The position numbers were made by a program, and so were the translations under genes. A stretch of DNA of 64,000 nt from Caulobacteraceae bacterium (GTDB taxonomy: Bacteria > Pseudomonadota > Alphaproteobacteria > Caulobacterales > Caulobacteraceae): positions 62,001 to 126,000 of the forward strand of contig CANJLQ010000009.1 in the NCBI GenBank assembly GCA_947475735.1. The letters run 5' to 3'. Numbering within the stretch: the stretch's first letter is position 1; the number at the start of each line of letters is the position of its first letter. The notes beneath the pieces are model-generated. The model searched no databases, was not told where the DNA came from, and saw nothing but the letters and a program-made list of their open reading frames with translations. This document shows positions 43,784 through 53,061 of the stretch, in pieces.

Positions 43784-44281
43784 TCAGGCGTAGACCGGCG
43801 GTTCGGTCCAGTGTCGGGTCAGGGCGTGGCCCTTTTTACCACGCCAGGCCCCCGTCATCAGCACCAGCAGGCCGAGCGCCAGCATAGCGCCGAGCGCCAG
43901 CGGGCCCGAATCCACGGCGAGGTTCAGCGGAGCGAGCGCCGAGGCGAGCCGCGCCGGCGTGTCGACCAGGGTCGCCTCAGGGGCGGACTGCAGCAGCAGG
44001 CGCTGGATCACCTCCGCGCCGAACGCGAGGAAATAGGCCCCGGGGGCCGCCCCGATCCCCCCGGCCGTGAAGACGGCGGCGACGAGGTACAGCAGGGCCG
44101 AGCCCAGCCAGAGCGAAGGCAGGGCCCAGCCCAGGCGCGCCGCCTCGTTCGATACGGCGGCGAGGACATCGGCTGTCGATCCGCCCGTGGTCAGCGGTTC
44201 GATCAACGGCCAGACCAGCCAGCCCCCATAGGCCCCGACCAGCACAGCCAGAACAATTCGGCACACCCACACCATCGGCAC
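43784..44281 (-). CDS. Membrane protein, paralogue of the next gene (copy 2)
   Basis: The 165-residue product has a membrane layout like copy 1: RIVLAVLVGAYGGWLVWPLI, LWLGSALLYLVAAVF, AYFLAFGAEVIQRLLL and a C-terminal hydrophobic segment (GPLALGAMLALGLLVLMTG). Between the second and third membrane parts both proteins carry a predicted loop of about 40 residues. Motif sharing with copy 1 is clear by eye, overall identity moderate. Function unknown. It is 63 bases downstream of the degenerate kinase start region's 3' end, all on the minus strand. Confidence 0.82.
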   Translation of the reverse strand: MPMVWVCRIVLAVLVGAYGGWLVWPLIEPLTTGGSTADVLAAVSNEAARLGWALPSLWLGSALLYLVAAVFTAGGIGAAPGAYFLAFGAEVIQRLLLQSAPEATLVDTPARLASALAPLNLAVDSGPLALGAMLALGLLVLMTGAWRGKKGHALTRHWTEPPVYA

Positions 44282-44344
44282 CCCTCCCGAATAGGGTTAA
44301 CTCCTAACAGAACGCCGATCGTCCGGCGAGGGGTGGGAGGCCGG

Positions 44345-46138
44345 TCAGGCGGGCGGATCGGCGCGAGGAAGGCTCAGTGTGGCCTCGGCGCCGTCGTCCG
44401 GCGCGGGGGTCAGGGTCAGACGCCCGCCCGACAGCCGGGCGAAGGCGTGGGCCTGGGCCAGGCCCAGACCCGCCGCGCCGGGGCGGGTGGTGAAGAAGGG
44501 TTCCAGGGCACGGGCCGCCGTGGCCTCGTCCAGACCGGGTCCGGTGTCGCGCACCGTCAACCGCACCTCGCCGGTCTCCAGCGGTTCCAGGCGCACCGCC
44601 ACCGCGCCCGCGCCGTCCACCGCCTCGACGGCGTTGCGAACCAGAGCGGTCACCGTGCCTTCGAAACCGACCGGATCGACGCGGACAGGGGCCTCCGTCT
44701 GGGGCGCCTCGATCAACAGGTCGACGCCCGGGCCGGCCAGGGCGCGCAGACGGCTTTCCATCGCGCGCAGCAGGACCCCGGCGTCAAGGATCCGGGCCTC
44801 GGCCTCCTCGCCCTGGGAGAAGGCGGCCAGACGCCGGGTCAGGGCCTCGCCGCGCTGACCGGCGGCGAGGGCGGCCTGGCCCAGACGCCGCACGCGCGCG
44901 GGGTCGTCCGCCGTCTTCAGCATCATGTCCAGCGCGCTGGTCATCACGGCCAGCAGGGCGTTGAAGTCCTGGGCCACGCCGCCGGTCAGGCGACCGACGC
45001 TCTCCAGCCTCTGGGCGCCCTCGCCCCGGTCGAGCGCCCGCCGTGTTTCGGCCTGCGCCGCCTCGGCGGCCGCGAGCGCGGCGTCCCGTTCGGCGATCAG
45101 GGCGGCCTCGCGCTCGGCGACGGCGCGCTCGGCGTCTCTCTCGGCTTGAAGGTCCGAGGGGGTCGGGCCTTCCGGCTGGGGTTCGGGCTGGGGTTGGGGC
45201 TCCGGAATGACCTCCGGCTCGGGCGTCGCGTCGCCGGCGAGGATCAGCGCATCGACCGTTCCGTCCGCGGCGGTGAGCGGCAGGATGCGCCACACCAGCC
45301 CCCGGGGTCCGCCGAGAGCCGAGACGATGGCCTCGGTCCCCTCGGATGCGCCGGCGGCGGCGCGCAAGGTCTGGCGGCCCTCGATCCGCTCGTCCTCGGC
45401 CAGGAAATGGTCGGCGAAATCTGCGCCGATGACCTCGGGCCCTCGGTCGAACAGGCTCAGCGCGGTGCGGTTCGCCTCCTTGATCACACCATTGGCGGCG
45501 ACGACGATCAGGGCGCTGGAGGCGGCCTCGAACACGCGCCGGGTGGTCTCGTTCGGATCGGGCGGAGGGGCGGCCGGCTCGAAGGCCGAGACCTCGGGCG
45601 TGGTCAGGCCTTCGGTTTCGACGATGGCGGCGATCGAGCCGATGACCTGGCCCATGGCGTCCTCGACCGGCATGGCGGTGACCGAAACCAGCATCTTTCG
45701 CCGGGTGGCCGGATTGGCCAGGATATGCTGGAACCCCTTGACCGTCTGGCCGCGCAGGGCCCGGGCGCTGGGCAACAGGTCCGGCGGCACGGGCCGACCG
45801 TCCGGATAGGTAATGCCCCAGGTCGCCGAGTGGAAACGCAGGCCGATCAGTTCGTTGTCCTTGCGCCCCAGCAACTGATGCGCGGCCCGGTTGGCGAAGA
45901 TGAATTTCCCGCCCCGATCGGTCTGGACCAGGGCCACGGGGATGGCGTTCAGCGTCTCGTACAGACGGGTCTCGGCTTCCTGGCGGGCGCGCGACACCGC
46001 GTTGAGTTCATCCGAGGTCGAAACGTGGCGGGACCGGTTGGTCCAGGCAAAGACCAGCGACAGAACGGCGATCACGCTGGTGACGGCGGCCGTCAGCCCC
46101 AGCACGAGGATCCAGTCGACATCGCCTTGCATGAACAT
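44345..46138 (-). CDS. PAS-containing histidine kinase with His-to-Gln substitution
   Basis: A 597-residue protein from ATG 46138 with GGGAAGAG upstream. It has one N-terminal membrane helix (about residues 8-30), two PAS domains (about 50-150 and 190-300), a Pro/Glu/Gln-rich linker, a coiled coil, and a HisKA/HATPase module. The H-box reads TGGVAQDFNALLAVM: the expected His is Gln390 (CAG at 44969-44971). The ATPase domain looks complete: N box LVRNAVEAVDG, G1 DTGPGLDE and G2 GLGLAQAHAF. It may bind ATP without autophosphorylating, as for pseudokinases such as DivL-like regulators. Confidence 0.9.
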   Translation of the reverse strand: MFMQGDVDWILVLGLTAAVTSVIAVLSLVFAWTNRSRHVSTSDELNAVSRARQEAETRLYETLNAIPVALVQTDRGGKFIFANRAAHQLLGRKDNELIGLRFHSATWGITYPDGRPVPPDLLPSARALRGQTVKGFQHILANPATRRKMLVSVTAMPVEDAMGQVIGSIAAIVETEGLTTPEVSAFEPAAPPPDPNETTRRVFEAASSALIVVAANGVIKEANRTALSLFDRGPEVIGADFADHFLAEDERIEGRQTLRAAAGASEGTEAIVSALGGPRGLVWRILPLTAADGTVDALILAGDATPEPEVIPEPQPQPEPQPEGPTPSDLQAERDAERAVAEREAALIAERDAALAAAEAAQAETRRALDRGEGAQRLESVGRLTGGVAQDFNALLAVMTSALDMMLKTADDPARVRRLGQAALAAGQRGEALTRRLAAFSQGEEAEARILDAGVLLRAMESRLRALAGPGVDLLIEAPQTEAPVRVDPVGFEGTVTALVRNAVEAVDGAGAVAVRLEPLETGEVRLTVRDTGPGLDEATAARALEPFFTTRPGAAGLGLAQAHAFARLSGGRLTLTPAPDDGAEATLSLPRADPPA

Positions 46139-46295
46139 AAGCGGCACTCTTCCCGATATGGCACCGCGGGGGCGGCGTTCGCCCGGCCTCCAGCAAGGGG
46201 GGTGCCGGTGCCGCGGGCCCCGTGGCCCTAGGGCCCGCCGCCCGCCGGGTCCAGTCGCAATCGCGCGAGGCGGTAGCGGATCGATCCGCGCCAAG

Positions 46296-46327
46296 AAAAA
46301 AGGGCCGGACGTCGCCGCCCGACCCTT
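46296..46327 (-). terminator. Intrinsic terminator of the TonB-dependent receptor gene
   Basis: On the minus strand AAGGGTCGG pairs with CCGGCCCTT (one G-U pair) around a 10-base loop, followed by a run of T. It lies 24 bases past the receptor stop, the expected place. Confidence 0.78.
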
Positions 46328-46350
46328 CCCGTTTCGAGACGCGGTGTGCC

Positions 46351-48576
46351 CTAGAAGGCGACGCGCATGACCAGCTGAAACACCGGTCCGGCGCTTTCGC
46401 TCTCCAGCTCGTACTCGTCGTAGTTGCGGGCGATCTGGTCCGCCTGATCAGCGAACTTGTCGAACACCTCGTCCTTGGAGCTGTCCAGCAGGTTGATGCC
46501 GGTCAGACGCACCACGGCGTTCGAGAAGATGCGCTTCTCCAGGAACACCTCCAGATCGGCACCATAGCTGGTGGTGACCTCCTCGGCGAAGACGCGGCCG
46601 AAGGCGTCGCCCTGCTTGCGATAGGTCGCGCCGAAGGCGGCCTGCCAGGTCGGGATGTCGTGGGTGAAGCCGACGTTCACGACATAGTCCGACTGGTCAT
46701 TGAACCGCCGCTCGCCCAGCGCGTCCTCGACCTGGCTGTCCAGCCACGAGGCGTTCAGGAACACCCCGGTGTTGTCCAGGCCGAACACCGACAGCGGGGT
46801 CGAGAGGTCGAACTCGACGCCGTAGACCTGGCCGTCGCCGACGTTGTCGATCGACTCGATGAAGGTCCCCGCTCCACCCGAACCCTGAAGCCCGGTATTT
46901 ACGTCCTCGATCAGGTCTGTGACGTCGCGGTAGAAGACGTTCAATCCGACAACGCCCTGGCGACCCAGACGACGCTCGAAGCCGATATCGACGCCCCAGG
47001 CCGTTTCGGGCTCCAGCAGCGGATTGCCGCGGAAGTCGTTGTCTCCGCGTTCCTCTTCCAGCGTGACCGGGGCCAGGTCGTTGAAGCGCGGACGGCGGAT
47101 GGTGCGGCCGGCCGAGGCGATCAGGCGGTCGGTATCCGACAGGGTGTAGCGCAGGCTCAGCGAAGGCAGCAGTTCGGCGTAGTCGTTGTCGATGCCGGCG
47201 ATGGTGGTGTCGGTGGTCTCATAGCGAAGACCCGCCTCCCACTTCAGCGCACCCTGCTCGCCCGACACCATGACGTAGGGGTCGATGCGGGTTTCCTCGA
47301 TGACGTAGGTGTTGGTGGTGAACACGAACGGCGGCTGGGCCGGGCGCGGGGCCGGGGCATTCGGCACGTTGAAGCGGACGCGGTTGGCGACGTCGGTGAC
47401 CGACTCTCGGTCCTTCTGCACGGCCTGGACGCCGAACTCGATCTCGGTGGTGCCGCTCAGGGGGCGGGTGTGCTCCAGCGCGCCCGACCATTCCTCGTCC
47501 TGCAGGTCGCGGATCTCGAAATCGGCGGTGAAGCGGTCCTCGTCCGGGAAGGCGATGGCGTCGCGCAGATATTCGGCTTCGTTCTCGAACTCGGACTGCT
47601 GATCGTCGAAGGACGCGTAACCCAGCTTGAACCGGGTCTCGCCGCCCAGCATCTCGATCTCGTAGCGGCCCCGCAGCGACAGGTTGTCGGTCTCGATGTC
47701 GACGTCGTTGTCGTTGATGGTCAGCAGGTCGGCGGGCTGCTGGCGACCGGCGCGGTACTCGATGGAGTCCTCGTCCTGCAGCCGTTCGGTGCGAACGAAC
47801 ACGCCCGACAGGTCCAGGGTGCCGCCGCCGAGCTCGACCGAATAGTCAGCGTTGAAGGAGTAGTCGGTGCCGCTGCGGACGTCGGTCTGGACCTCGACAT
47901 TGTCCAGGGTGCCGCCCGGACGGTCGAAGCGCTGGCTGAACTTGTCCTTGGGATTGCGACGGTCCTGAACGCTGGCGCCGACCAGCAGACGACCACCCAG
48001 GGCCTGGCCGCCATAGACCGCGCCGAAGGTGCCGCCGACCTCATCGTCGGGGAACAGGATGCCCCCGCCCCGGATGTAACCGCCGTCCAGGGTGTAGGCG
48101 TCGCGCAGGACGATGTTGATCGACCCGGCCACCGCGTCGCCCGAGCGGTTGGCCGAGGACGAACGCACGACCTCGACCCGCTCGATCAGCTCTGCGGGGA
48201 TGCGGTCGACGAAGAAGGAGCGGTCGTCGCCGCCACCGGGCACGCGCTCGCCGTTGATCAGGATCTGGGTGTAGCCCGGATCGAGGCCGCGCAGGCGCAC
48301 GCCGTCGGATTCCAGCACGTCCGACAGGAAGGTGACGCTGGGCACCCGGCGCAGGGCGTCGCCGACGGTCAGCGGCTCGAACCGCTGGAAGTACTCCAGG
48401 TCGTAGGACAGCGTCGGGACGACGTCGTCGGTGCGGTTACGGAAGACCGGGCGCCCGGTGACGATAACCTCTTCGAGGGCCGTCGCAGGCGCATCTTGCG
48501 GCGTAGACTGGGCCATGGCCGGCTGGACGAGCAGCAGGGGCGCGACGGCGGCCCCGACGAGAAGAGCGAGTTTCAT
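46351..48576 (-). CDS. TonB-dependent outer-membrane receptor
   Basis: A 741-residue receptor with a signal peptide (MKLALLVGAAVAPLLLVQPA then MAQ). The plug domain has EEVIVTGRPVFRNR as a TonB-box-like opening and VRLRGLDPGYTQILINGERV, and SANRSGDAVAGSINIVLRDA; the rest is a 22-strand barrel ending in the outer-membrane signature VFQLVMRVAF. ATG 48576 is favoured by GGGGA at proper distance. It is divergent from a beta-propeller phytase, a pairing suggesting uptake of phytate breakdown products, a phosphate source, or bound metals. An intrinsic terminator follows. Confidence 0.94.
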   Translation of the reverse strand: MKLALLVGAAVAPLLLVQPAMAQSTPQDAPATALEEVIVTGRPVFRNRTDDVVPTLSYDLEYFQRFEPLTVGDALRRVPSVTFLSDVLESDGVRLRGLDPGYTQILINGERVPGGGDDRSFFVDRIPAELIERVEVVRSSSANRSGDAVAGSINIVLRDAYTLDGGYIRGGGILFPDDEVGGTFGAVYGGQALGGRLLVGASVQDRRNPKDKFSQRFDRPGGTLDNVEVQTDVRSGTDYSFNADYSVELGGGTLDLSGVFVRTERLQDEDSIEYRAGRQQPADLLTINDNDVDIETDNLSLRGRYEIEMLGGETRFKLGYASFDDQQSEFENEAEYLRDAIAFPDEDRFTADFEIRDLQDEEWSGALEHTRPLSGTTEIEFGVQAVQKDRESVTDVANRVRFNVPNAPAPRPAQPPFVFTTNTYVIEETRIDPYVMVSGEQGALKWEAGLRYETTDTTIAGIDNDYAELLPSLSLRYTLSDTDRLIASAGRTIRRPRFNDLAPVTLEEERGDNDFRGNPLLEPETAWGVDIGFERRLGRQGVVGLNVFYRDVTDLIEDVNTGLQGSGGAGTFIESIDNVGDGQVYGVEFDLSTPLSVFGLDNTGVFLNASWLDSQVEDALGERRFNDQSDYVVNVGFTHDIPTWQAAFGATYRKQGDAFGRVFAEEVTTSYGADLEVFLEKRIFSNAVVRLTGINLLDSSKDEVFDKFADQADQIARNYDEYELESESAGPVFQLVMRVAF

Positions 48577-48818
48577 TCTTGGCATCCCCGATGGTTCGGT
48601 CGACCCCCCGGCCGCCGACACTGGAAGTGCCTGCTAAGCTTTGCCGGCGACGCCGCCACGACGGCGGGATGACCGGGTGATTTCGTTTCCGCAGCAGCTT
48701 CATGACGGTTCCTCCGAACACGGCAGAACGCCGGTCTCCACGGCCCGTGGCGTGTCTTGACGCCCCCGGTTCCTCGTGGTCTGCGCCGCCGAGACGCGCG
48801 ACATCTCGGGGGATACAC

Positions 48819-49916
48819 ATGCGCCTTCATCGCCTCAGCCTCATCGCCGTAACGGCTCTTCTCGCTGCCGCCTGCGCGACCACCGAGGTCGACTTCCAGG
48901 GCGAGGGCGAAGGCGTCGTCGGTCCGGGCGCGCGGGTCCAGGCTCGGCTGGAAACGCCCTCAGTCGGCACCGGCGGGGGCGAGGACGCGGCCGACGATCC
49001 GGCCATCTGGATGTTCGACGCGCCCGTCCGGGTCGGCGCGACCTCCACGCCGGGCTTCGTGGTCGGCACCGACAAGAAGGCGGGGCTCTACGTCTATGGT
49101 CTGGACGGGGCGGTGCTGCAGTTCCTGCCCGAGGGGCTGCTGAACAACGTCGACGCCGTGGATGGCCTGACCATCGACGGGCGGCCGCAACTGGTACTCG
49201 GTGCCAGCGACCGGACGCCCGGCAAGACCGGGGTGTCGCTCTACCGGTTCGACCCGACCGGCGGAGCCGACAACGGCCTGCGATCCTGGGGCGCGATCGC
49301 CACCGACGTGGTCGAGCCCTACGGCTTCTGCTTCGCGCGACGCGGGGCGGAGGTCCACGCCATCCTGGTCGGTCACGAGGGCGAAGTCCGCCAGTTCGTA
49401 CTGACCGTCGGCGCGGGCGGCGAGCCCGCCGCGCGCGAGGTCCGCCGCTTCGACATCGGCACCATCTCCGAGGGCTGCGCGGCCGACGAGGCGACGAACG
49501 CCCTGTATCTGGGCGAGGAAAACGTCGGCGTCTGGCGCTATGGCCTGGACCCCGCCTCCGGTGACGCGCGGACCCTGGTCCAGGGGATCGCGCCCGACAT
49601 TCTGGTCGCCGACGCCGAGGGGCTGACGGTCCTCGCCGACGGGGCCGCCCGCTATCTGATCGGCTCCAGCCAGGGCGACTCCGCTTTTCCCGTCTGGCGC
49701 ATCGACGGCGCGGCACCGGCCTATGTCGGCCGGTTCGTGGTGGAAGCGGGCACCGTGGACGCCGTCACCGGCACGGACGGTCTGGCGGCGCTCGGCGGTC
49801 CTGTCGGGCCGTTCCCTGAGGGGCTCGTGGTGGTTCAGGACGACGTCAACGACATCGGTACCCAGAACTTCAAATACATCGACTGGCGCGACATCCGGGC
49901 AGCGCTCGGTCTCTGA
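48819..49916 (+). CDS. Beta-propeller phytase, lipoprotein
   Basis: From ATG 48819 the product is 365 residues with a lipobox LLAAAC (Cys19). The mature protein is a six-bladed beta-propeller phytase: ADDPAIWMFD with the conserved DDPA, GTDKKAGLYVYGLDGAVLQF, VDAVDGLTIDGRPQLVLGAS, and a late EGLVVVQDDVND then NFKYIDW. Calcium-dependent hydrolysis of phytate to lower inositol phosphates is the known family activity. It is divergent from a TonB-dependent receptor, across 242 bases that presumably hold both promoters. A strong terminator follows. Confidence 0.93.
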   Translation: MRLHRLSLIAVTALLAAACATTEVDFQGEGEGVVGPGARVQARLETPSVGTGGGEDAADDPAIWMFDAPVRVGATSTPGFVVGTDKKAGLYVYGLDGAVLQFLPEGLLNNVDAVDGLTIDGRPQLVLGASDRTPGKTGVSLYRFDPTGGADNGLRSWGAIATDVVEPYGFCFARRGAEVHAILVGHEGEVRQFVLTVGAGGEPAAREVRRFDIGTISEGCAADEATNALYLGEENVGVWRYGLDPASGDARTLVQGIAPDILVADAEGLTVLADGAARYLIGSSQGDSAFPVWRIDGAAPAYVGRFVVEAGTVDAVTGTDGLAALGGPVGPFPEGLVVVQDDVNDIGTQNFKYIDWRDIRAALGL

Positions 49917-49936
49917 CGAGCGGCTGCCAGAAACAG

Positions 49937-49968
49937 AAAAGGCCCGGTCTCGCGACCGGGCCTTTTTT
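49937..49968 (+). terminator. Strong intrinsic terminator after the phytase
   Basis: GGCCCGGTC (49941-49949) and GACCGGGCC (49954-49962) pair around TCGC, with AAAA before and TTTTTT after, so it can stop transcription from both sides: the phytase from the left and tRNA-Gly from the right. Confidence 0.9.
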
Positions 49969-49976
49969 GGTTCGAC

Positions 49977-50051
49977 TGGAGCGGGCGAAGAGATTCGAAC
50001 TCTCGACCCCAACCTTGGCAAGGTTGTGCTCTACCACTGAGCTACGCCCGC
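49977..50051 (-). tRNA. tRNA-Gly (anticodon GCC)
   Basis: The minus strand folds as a full cloverleaf: 7-bp acceptor stem GCGGGCG/CGCCCGC, D-arm GCTCAGTGGTAGAGC, anticodon stem CAACC/GGTTG with loop TTGCCAA reading GCC (plus-strand 50017-50019), and T-arm GAGAGTTCGAATCTC. CCA is encoded at the 3' end (plus-strand 49977-49979). It reads GGC and GGU glycine codons. Confidence 0.98.
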
Positions 50052-50140
50052 ATCTCAATCGAGAGCGGGGCCTATAGCGGAGGGCGCGTCAGGCTCGCAA
50101 GCCGAAAATCGCATCCTCCGTCATTTGCCGCCGCTGGTCC

Positions 50141-52975
50141 CTATTGGAGGGCCGCCCGGTCGAGGTTCAGGGCCGACAGGGGGACGACCTCCACCTGCGG
50201 ATACTGCGCCCGCAGCGCGTCGATGAACTGGGCCGCGTCGCCCACGATCACCAGGCTGGCCCGGTCGACCGGCAGGTGCTCGGCGAAGGCCGCCTGCACG
50301 GCCGGGCCGTCGATGGCCTCGACCTTGCCGACATAGGCCGCCAGCTCGCTCATCGGCAGATCATACAGCGCCAGGTTGGCGACCAGGGCCCCCAGGCCGT
50401 CGACCGTCTCCAGCTGGCTGCCGAAGGCCCCGGTCAGAATGGCCTGGCGGGTGGTCAGCTCGCTGGCGGTCGGCTGGGTGGTCGACAGACGCTCGATCTC
50501 GGCCAGGATCAGCCCCGCGACCTCGGCGGCGGCGTCGTTGCGGGTCTGGGCGCTGGCGGTGAACAGGCCCTCGTCGGCGCGGACGCCCAGCGACGAGCGT
50601 GTGCCGTAGCTGAGGCCGCGCTTGATGCGGATCTCCTGGTTCAGGCGCGAGGTGAAGCTGCCGCCCAGAAGCGTGTTGCCCAGCGTCAGGGGGAAGTAAT
50701 CCGCGTCGGTGCGCGACACGCCGCGCAGGGCCGCCACGACGGCGGCCTGGCCCGCGCCCGGCTGGTCAATGACGACGATGCGCGGGGGCAGGGGCTGACC
50801 GGCGGGCTCGACCGCCGTGCCGACGGCCGACGGGCTGGTCCAGTCGCCGAAGGCCGCCTCGGCCAGACGCCGGGCCTCGGCCTCGTCGATGGCTCCGGAG
50901 AACACCAGGGTCGCGTCGATGGGGCGATAGCGCTGCTGGTGGAAGGTCGCCACGTCCTCGCGCGTCAAGGCCGGCAGGGTCGTCAGGGTGCCCGAGCCGG
51001 GCGCGCCATAGGCGGCCTCTCCATAGATCACGCGGGCGGCCGCCTGGGTGGCGACCGGGCCGGGGGTCGACAGGCTGATGCGCAGGGCGTCCAGGGTCTG
51101 GGTCCGCTGGCGCTCCAGTTCTTCCGCCGCGAAGGCGGGATTGCGGACCAGGTCGGCCATGAGGGCGACGGCCTGCGGGAAGACGTCGGCCGGGGCGTTG
51201 GCATAGATGTTGGTGAAGTCCGGGCCCGAGCCCGCGCCGATCTGGGCGCCCAGCTGCTCGATCTCGGTGGCGATCTGCGGGGCCGAGCGCGTGGCCGTGC
51301 CTTGCGTCAGCAGGGCGGCGGTCATGGAGGCCAGGCCCGCCTTGCCGGGGGCTTCGTGCGCCGAACCGGCGTCGAAGTTCAGCCGTGCGGAGACCAGCGG
51401 CAGGCCGTCCTTTTCGACGACCAGGACGCGCAGGCCGTTGTCCAGCCGGAAATCGGCCACGGGAGGCGTGGTGGGCGACACCGGCTCGGTGGGCGCGGGC
51501 AGGGCCGCGCGCTGGTCTTCGGGCAGCAGGGTGAAGATCTGGCCGACGGGGGCCAGGTCGGCCACGGTCACGGGGGCGGTGACGTCGGTGTCCTGGGGCG
51601 TCGCCGGATTGGCCTCGTCGGCGTTCAGATAGCGCATGGTGATGGCGCGGTCGTCGGTCAGATAGCGCCGGGCCACGCGCTGGATGTCCGCGGCGGTGAC
51701 CGCCTGGATGTCGGCGATCTGGCGATCGGCGACCGAGGCGTCATTGGTGTTGATCAGGACGAAACCCAGGGTCTGGGTGCGGTCCTCGATCGTCTCGCGT
51801 CCGCGCAGGGCGTCGGCCACCAGCTCGTTCTTGGCCTCGGTCAGCTCGGCCTCGGTGACGGGTTCGTCGCGGAAGCGGGCGATTTCGGCGCGGATGGCGC
51901 CGATGCCGGTCTCGGGGGTCTGGCCACCCGCCATGATGGCATAGGCGGTGAAGGCACCGGCCTGCTGGGCGAAGTCGGGGTTGGACGAGGCCTGGGCGGC
52001 GATCTGCTGCTCATAAACCAGCGAGCGATACAGCCGCGAGCTCTCGCCCGTCGACAGGATGCCGTCCAGCACGGTCAGGGCGACCCGGTCCGGATGCGCA
52101 TAGGGAACCGTCGGCCAGGCCAGCACCACGGCCGGCAGCGGCACATTGGGGGCATAAAAGGTCGCCTCGCGCGGCCCCGTCGGTTCCGGCTCGACCACAT
52201 TGTTCTCGGGCAGGGGGCGGTCGGGGTTGGCGATCGGGGCCAGATACTGGTCGATCCAGCCGTCCAGCTGTGCCTGGTCGAAATTGCCCGCGATCATCAC
52301 GACGGCGTTGTCGGGCCGGTAGTAGGTTGCGTGGAAGCGGCGCACGTCCTCGATGGTCGCGGCGTCCAGGTCCTCGATCGAGCCGATCGTCGTGCGGCGA
52401 TACGGGCTCTCCTGATAGATGGTCGCCGGCAGGAAGACGCTGAACAGACGACCGTAGGGCTGGGCCAGGACGCCCTGGCGGTACTCCTCCTTGACGACGT
52501 CGCGCTCGCTTTCGAACACGTCCTCGTTGACGACCAGCGACGACAGACGGCTGGCTTCGGCGAAGATCAGCCGCTCCAGATGGTTGGCCGGGATGGTCTG
52601 GAAATAGCCGGTCACGTCATCGGAGGTGAAGGCGTTGTTGTTGCCGCCCACGTCCTCGGTCAGACGGTCGAAGGTCTCGTCGGGAAAGTCCTTGGTCGCC
52701 TTGAACATCAGGTGTTCGAACAGGTGGGCGAAGCCGGAGCGTCCCTCCGGATCGTCTTTCGAGCCGACGCGGTACCAGACCTGGACCGTGACGTTGGAGG
52801 TGGTGGTGTCCCGCGCTGTGTAGACGTCCATGCCGTTGGGCAGGGTGCGCTTGACGAAGCCCAGGGGCGGGACCGCGATGGCGGCGGGCGCGGTCTGGGC
52901 CAGGGCGGGGACCGACGCCCCGAAGGCGGTGAGCAGGGCCAGTGCGGCGACGGCGGACTTCAGGCGCGACTTCAT
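50141..52975 (-). CDS. M16 metallopeptidase, pitrilysin-like tandem protein (copy 1)
   Basis: A 944-residue exported zinc protease with a signal peptide (about residues 1-27, ending VPALAQ). The first half contains the inverted zinc motif HLFEH (His84, Glu87, His88) with distal Glu in DVVKEEY, matching M16B; the second half (from about residue 480) is the inactive-type partner domain (LRVLVVEKDGLPLVSARLNF). Two fused halves form the clam-shell that degrades peptides. A homologous protein lies at 54868-57708. It reads on the minus strand next to tRNA-Gly. Confidence 0.95.
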   Translation of the reverse strand: MKSRLKSAVAALALLTAFGASVPALAQTAPAAIAVPPLGFVKRTLPNGMDVYTARDTTTSNVTVQVWYRVGSKDDPEGRSGFAHLFEHLMFKATKDFPDETFDRLTEDVGGNNNAFTSDDVTGYFQTIPANHLERLIFAEASRLSSLVVNEDVFESERDVVKEEYRQGVLAQPYGRLFSVFLPATIYQESPYRRTTIGSIEDLDAATIEDVRRFHATYYRPDNAVVMIAGNFDQAQLDGWIDQYLAPIANPDRPLPENNVVEPEPTGPREATFYAPNVPLPAVVLAWPTVPYAHPDRVALTVLDGILSTGESSRLYRSLVYEQQIAAQASSNPDFAQQAGAFTAYAIMAGGQTPETGIGAIRAEIARFRDEPVTEAELTEAKNELVADALRGRETIEDRTQTLGFVLINTNDASVADRQIADIQAVTAADIQRVARRYLTDDRAITMRYLNADEANPATPQDTDVTAPVTVADLAPVGQIFTLLPEDQRAALPAPTEPVSPTTPPVADFRLDNGLRVLVVEKDGLPLVSARLNFDAGSAHEAPGKAGLASMTAALLTQGTATRSAPQIATEIEQLGAQIGAGSGPDFTNIYANAPADVFPQAVALMADLVRNPAFAAEELERQRTQTLDALRISLSTPGPVATQAAARVIYGEAAYGAPGSGTLTTLPALTREDVATFHQQRYRPIDATLVFSGAIDEAEARRLAEAAFGDWTSPSAVGTAVEPAGQPLPPRIVVIDQPGAGQAAVVAALRGVSRTDADYFPLTLGNTLLGGSFTSRLNQEIRIKRGLSYGTRSSLGVRADEGLFTASAQTRNDAAAEVAGLILAEIERLSTTQPTASELTTRQAILTGAFGSQLETVDGLGALVANLALYDLPMSELAAYVGKVEAIDGPAVQAAFAEHLPVDRASLVIVGDAAQFIDALRAQYPQVEVVPLSALNLDRAALQ

Positions 52976-53061
52976 GGCGGGGGGTGGCTCCGGCGGACGG
53001 GAGCGGTGACCGTATCGGGCTGGATCATCGCGCGCACGTTACAGGCCGGTAATGTATGGGC

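Noticed and set aside
44296..44310. GTTAACTCCTAAC upstream of the tandem membrane genes as a CtrA box
   Set aside because: The spacing between the two TAAC-like elements is wrong for CtrA.
43721..46231. An 836-codon open frame on the + strand across the kinase and membrane genes
   Set aside because: It crosses three real minus-strand genes with clear membrane segments and ATPase motifs and has no recognisable content of its own.
48577..48818. A PHO-box-like site (CCGTCAT and CTG, 4 bases apart) in the receptor-phytase gap
   Set aside because: Only the first half resembles the consensus and the second half matches at three or four bases, so it is no better than chance.
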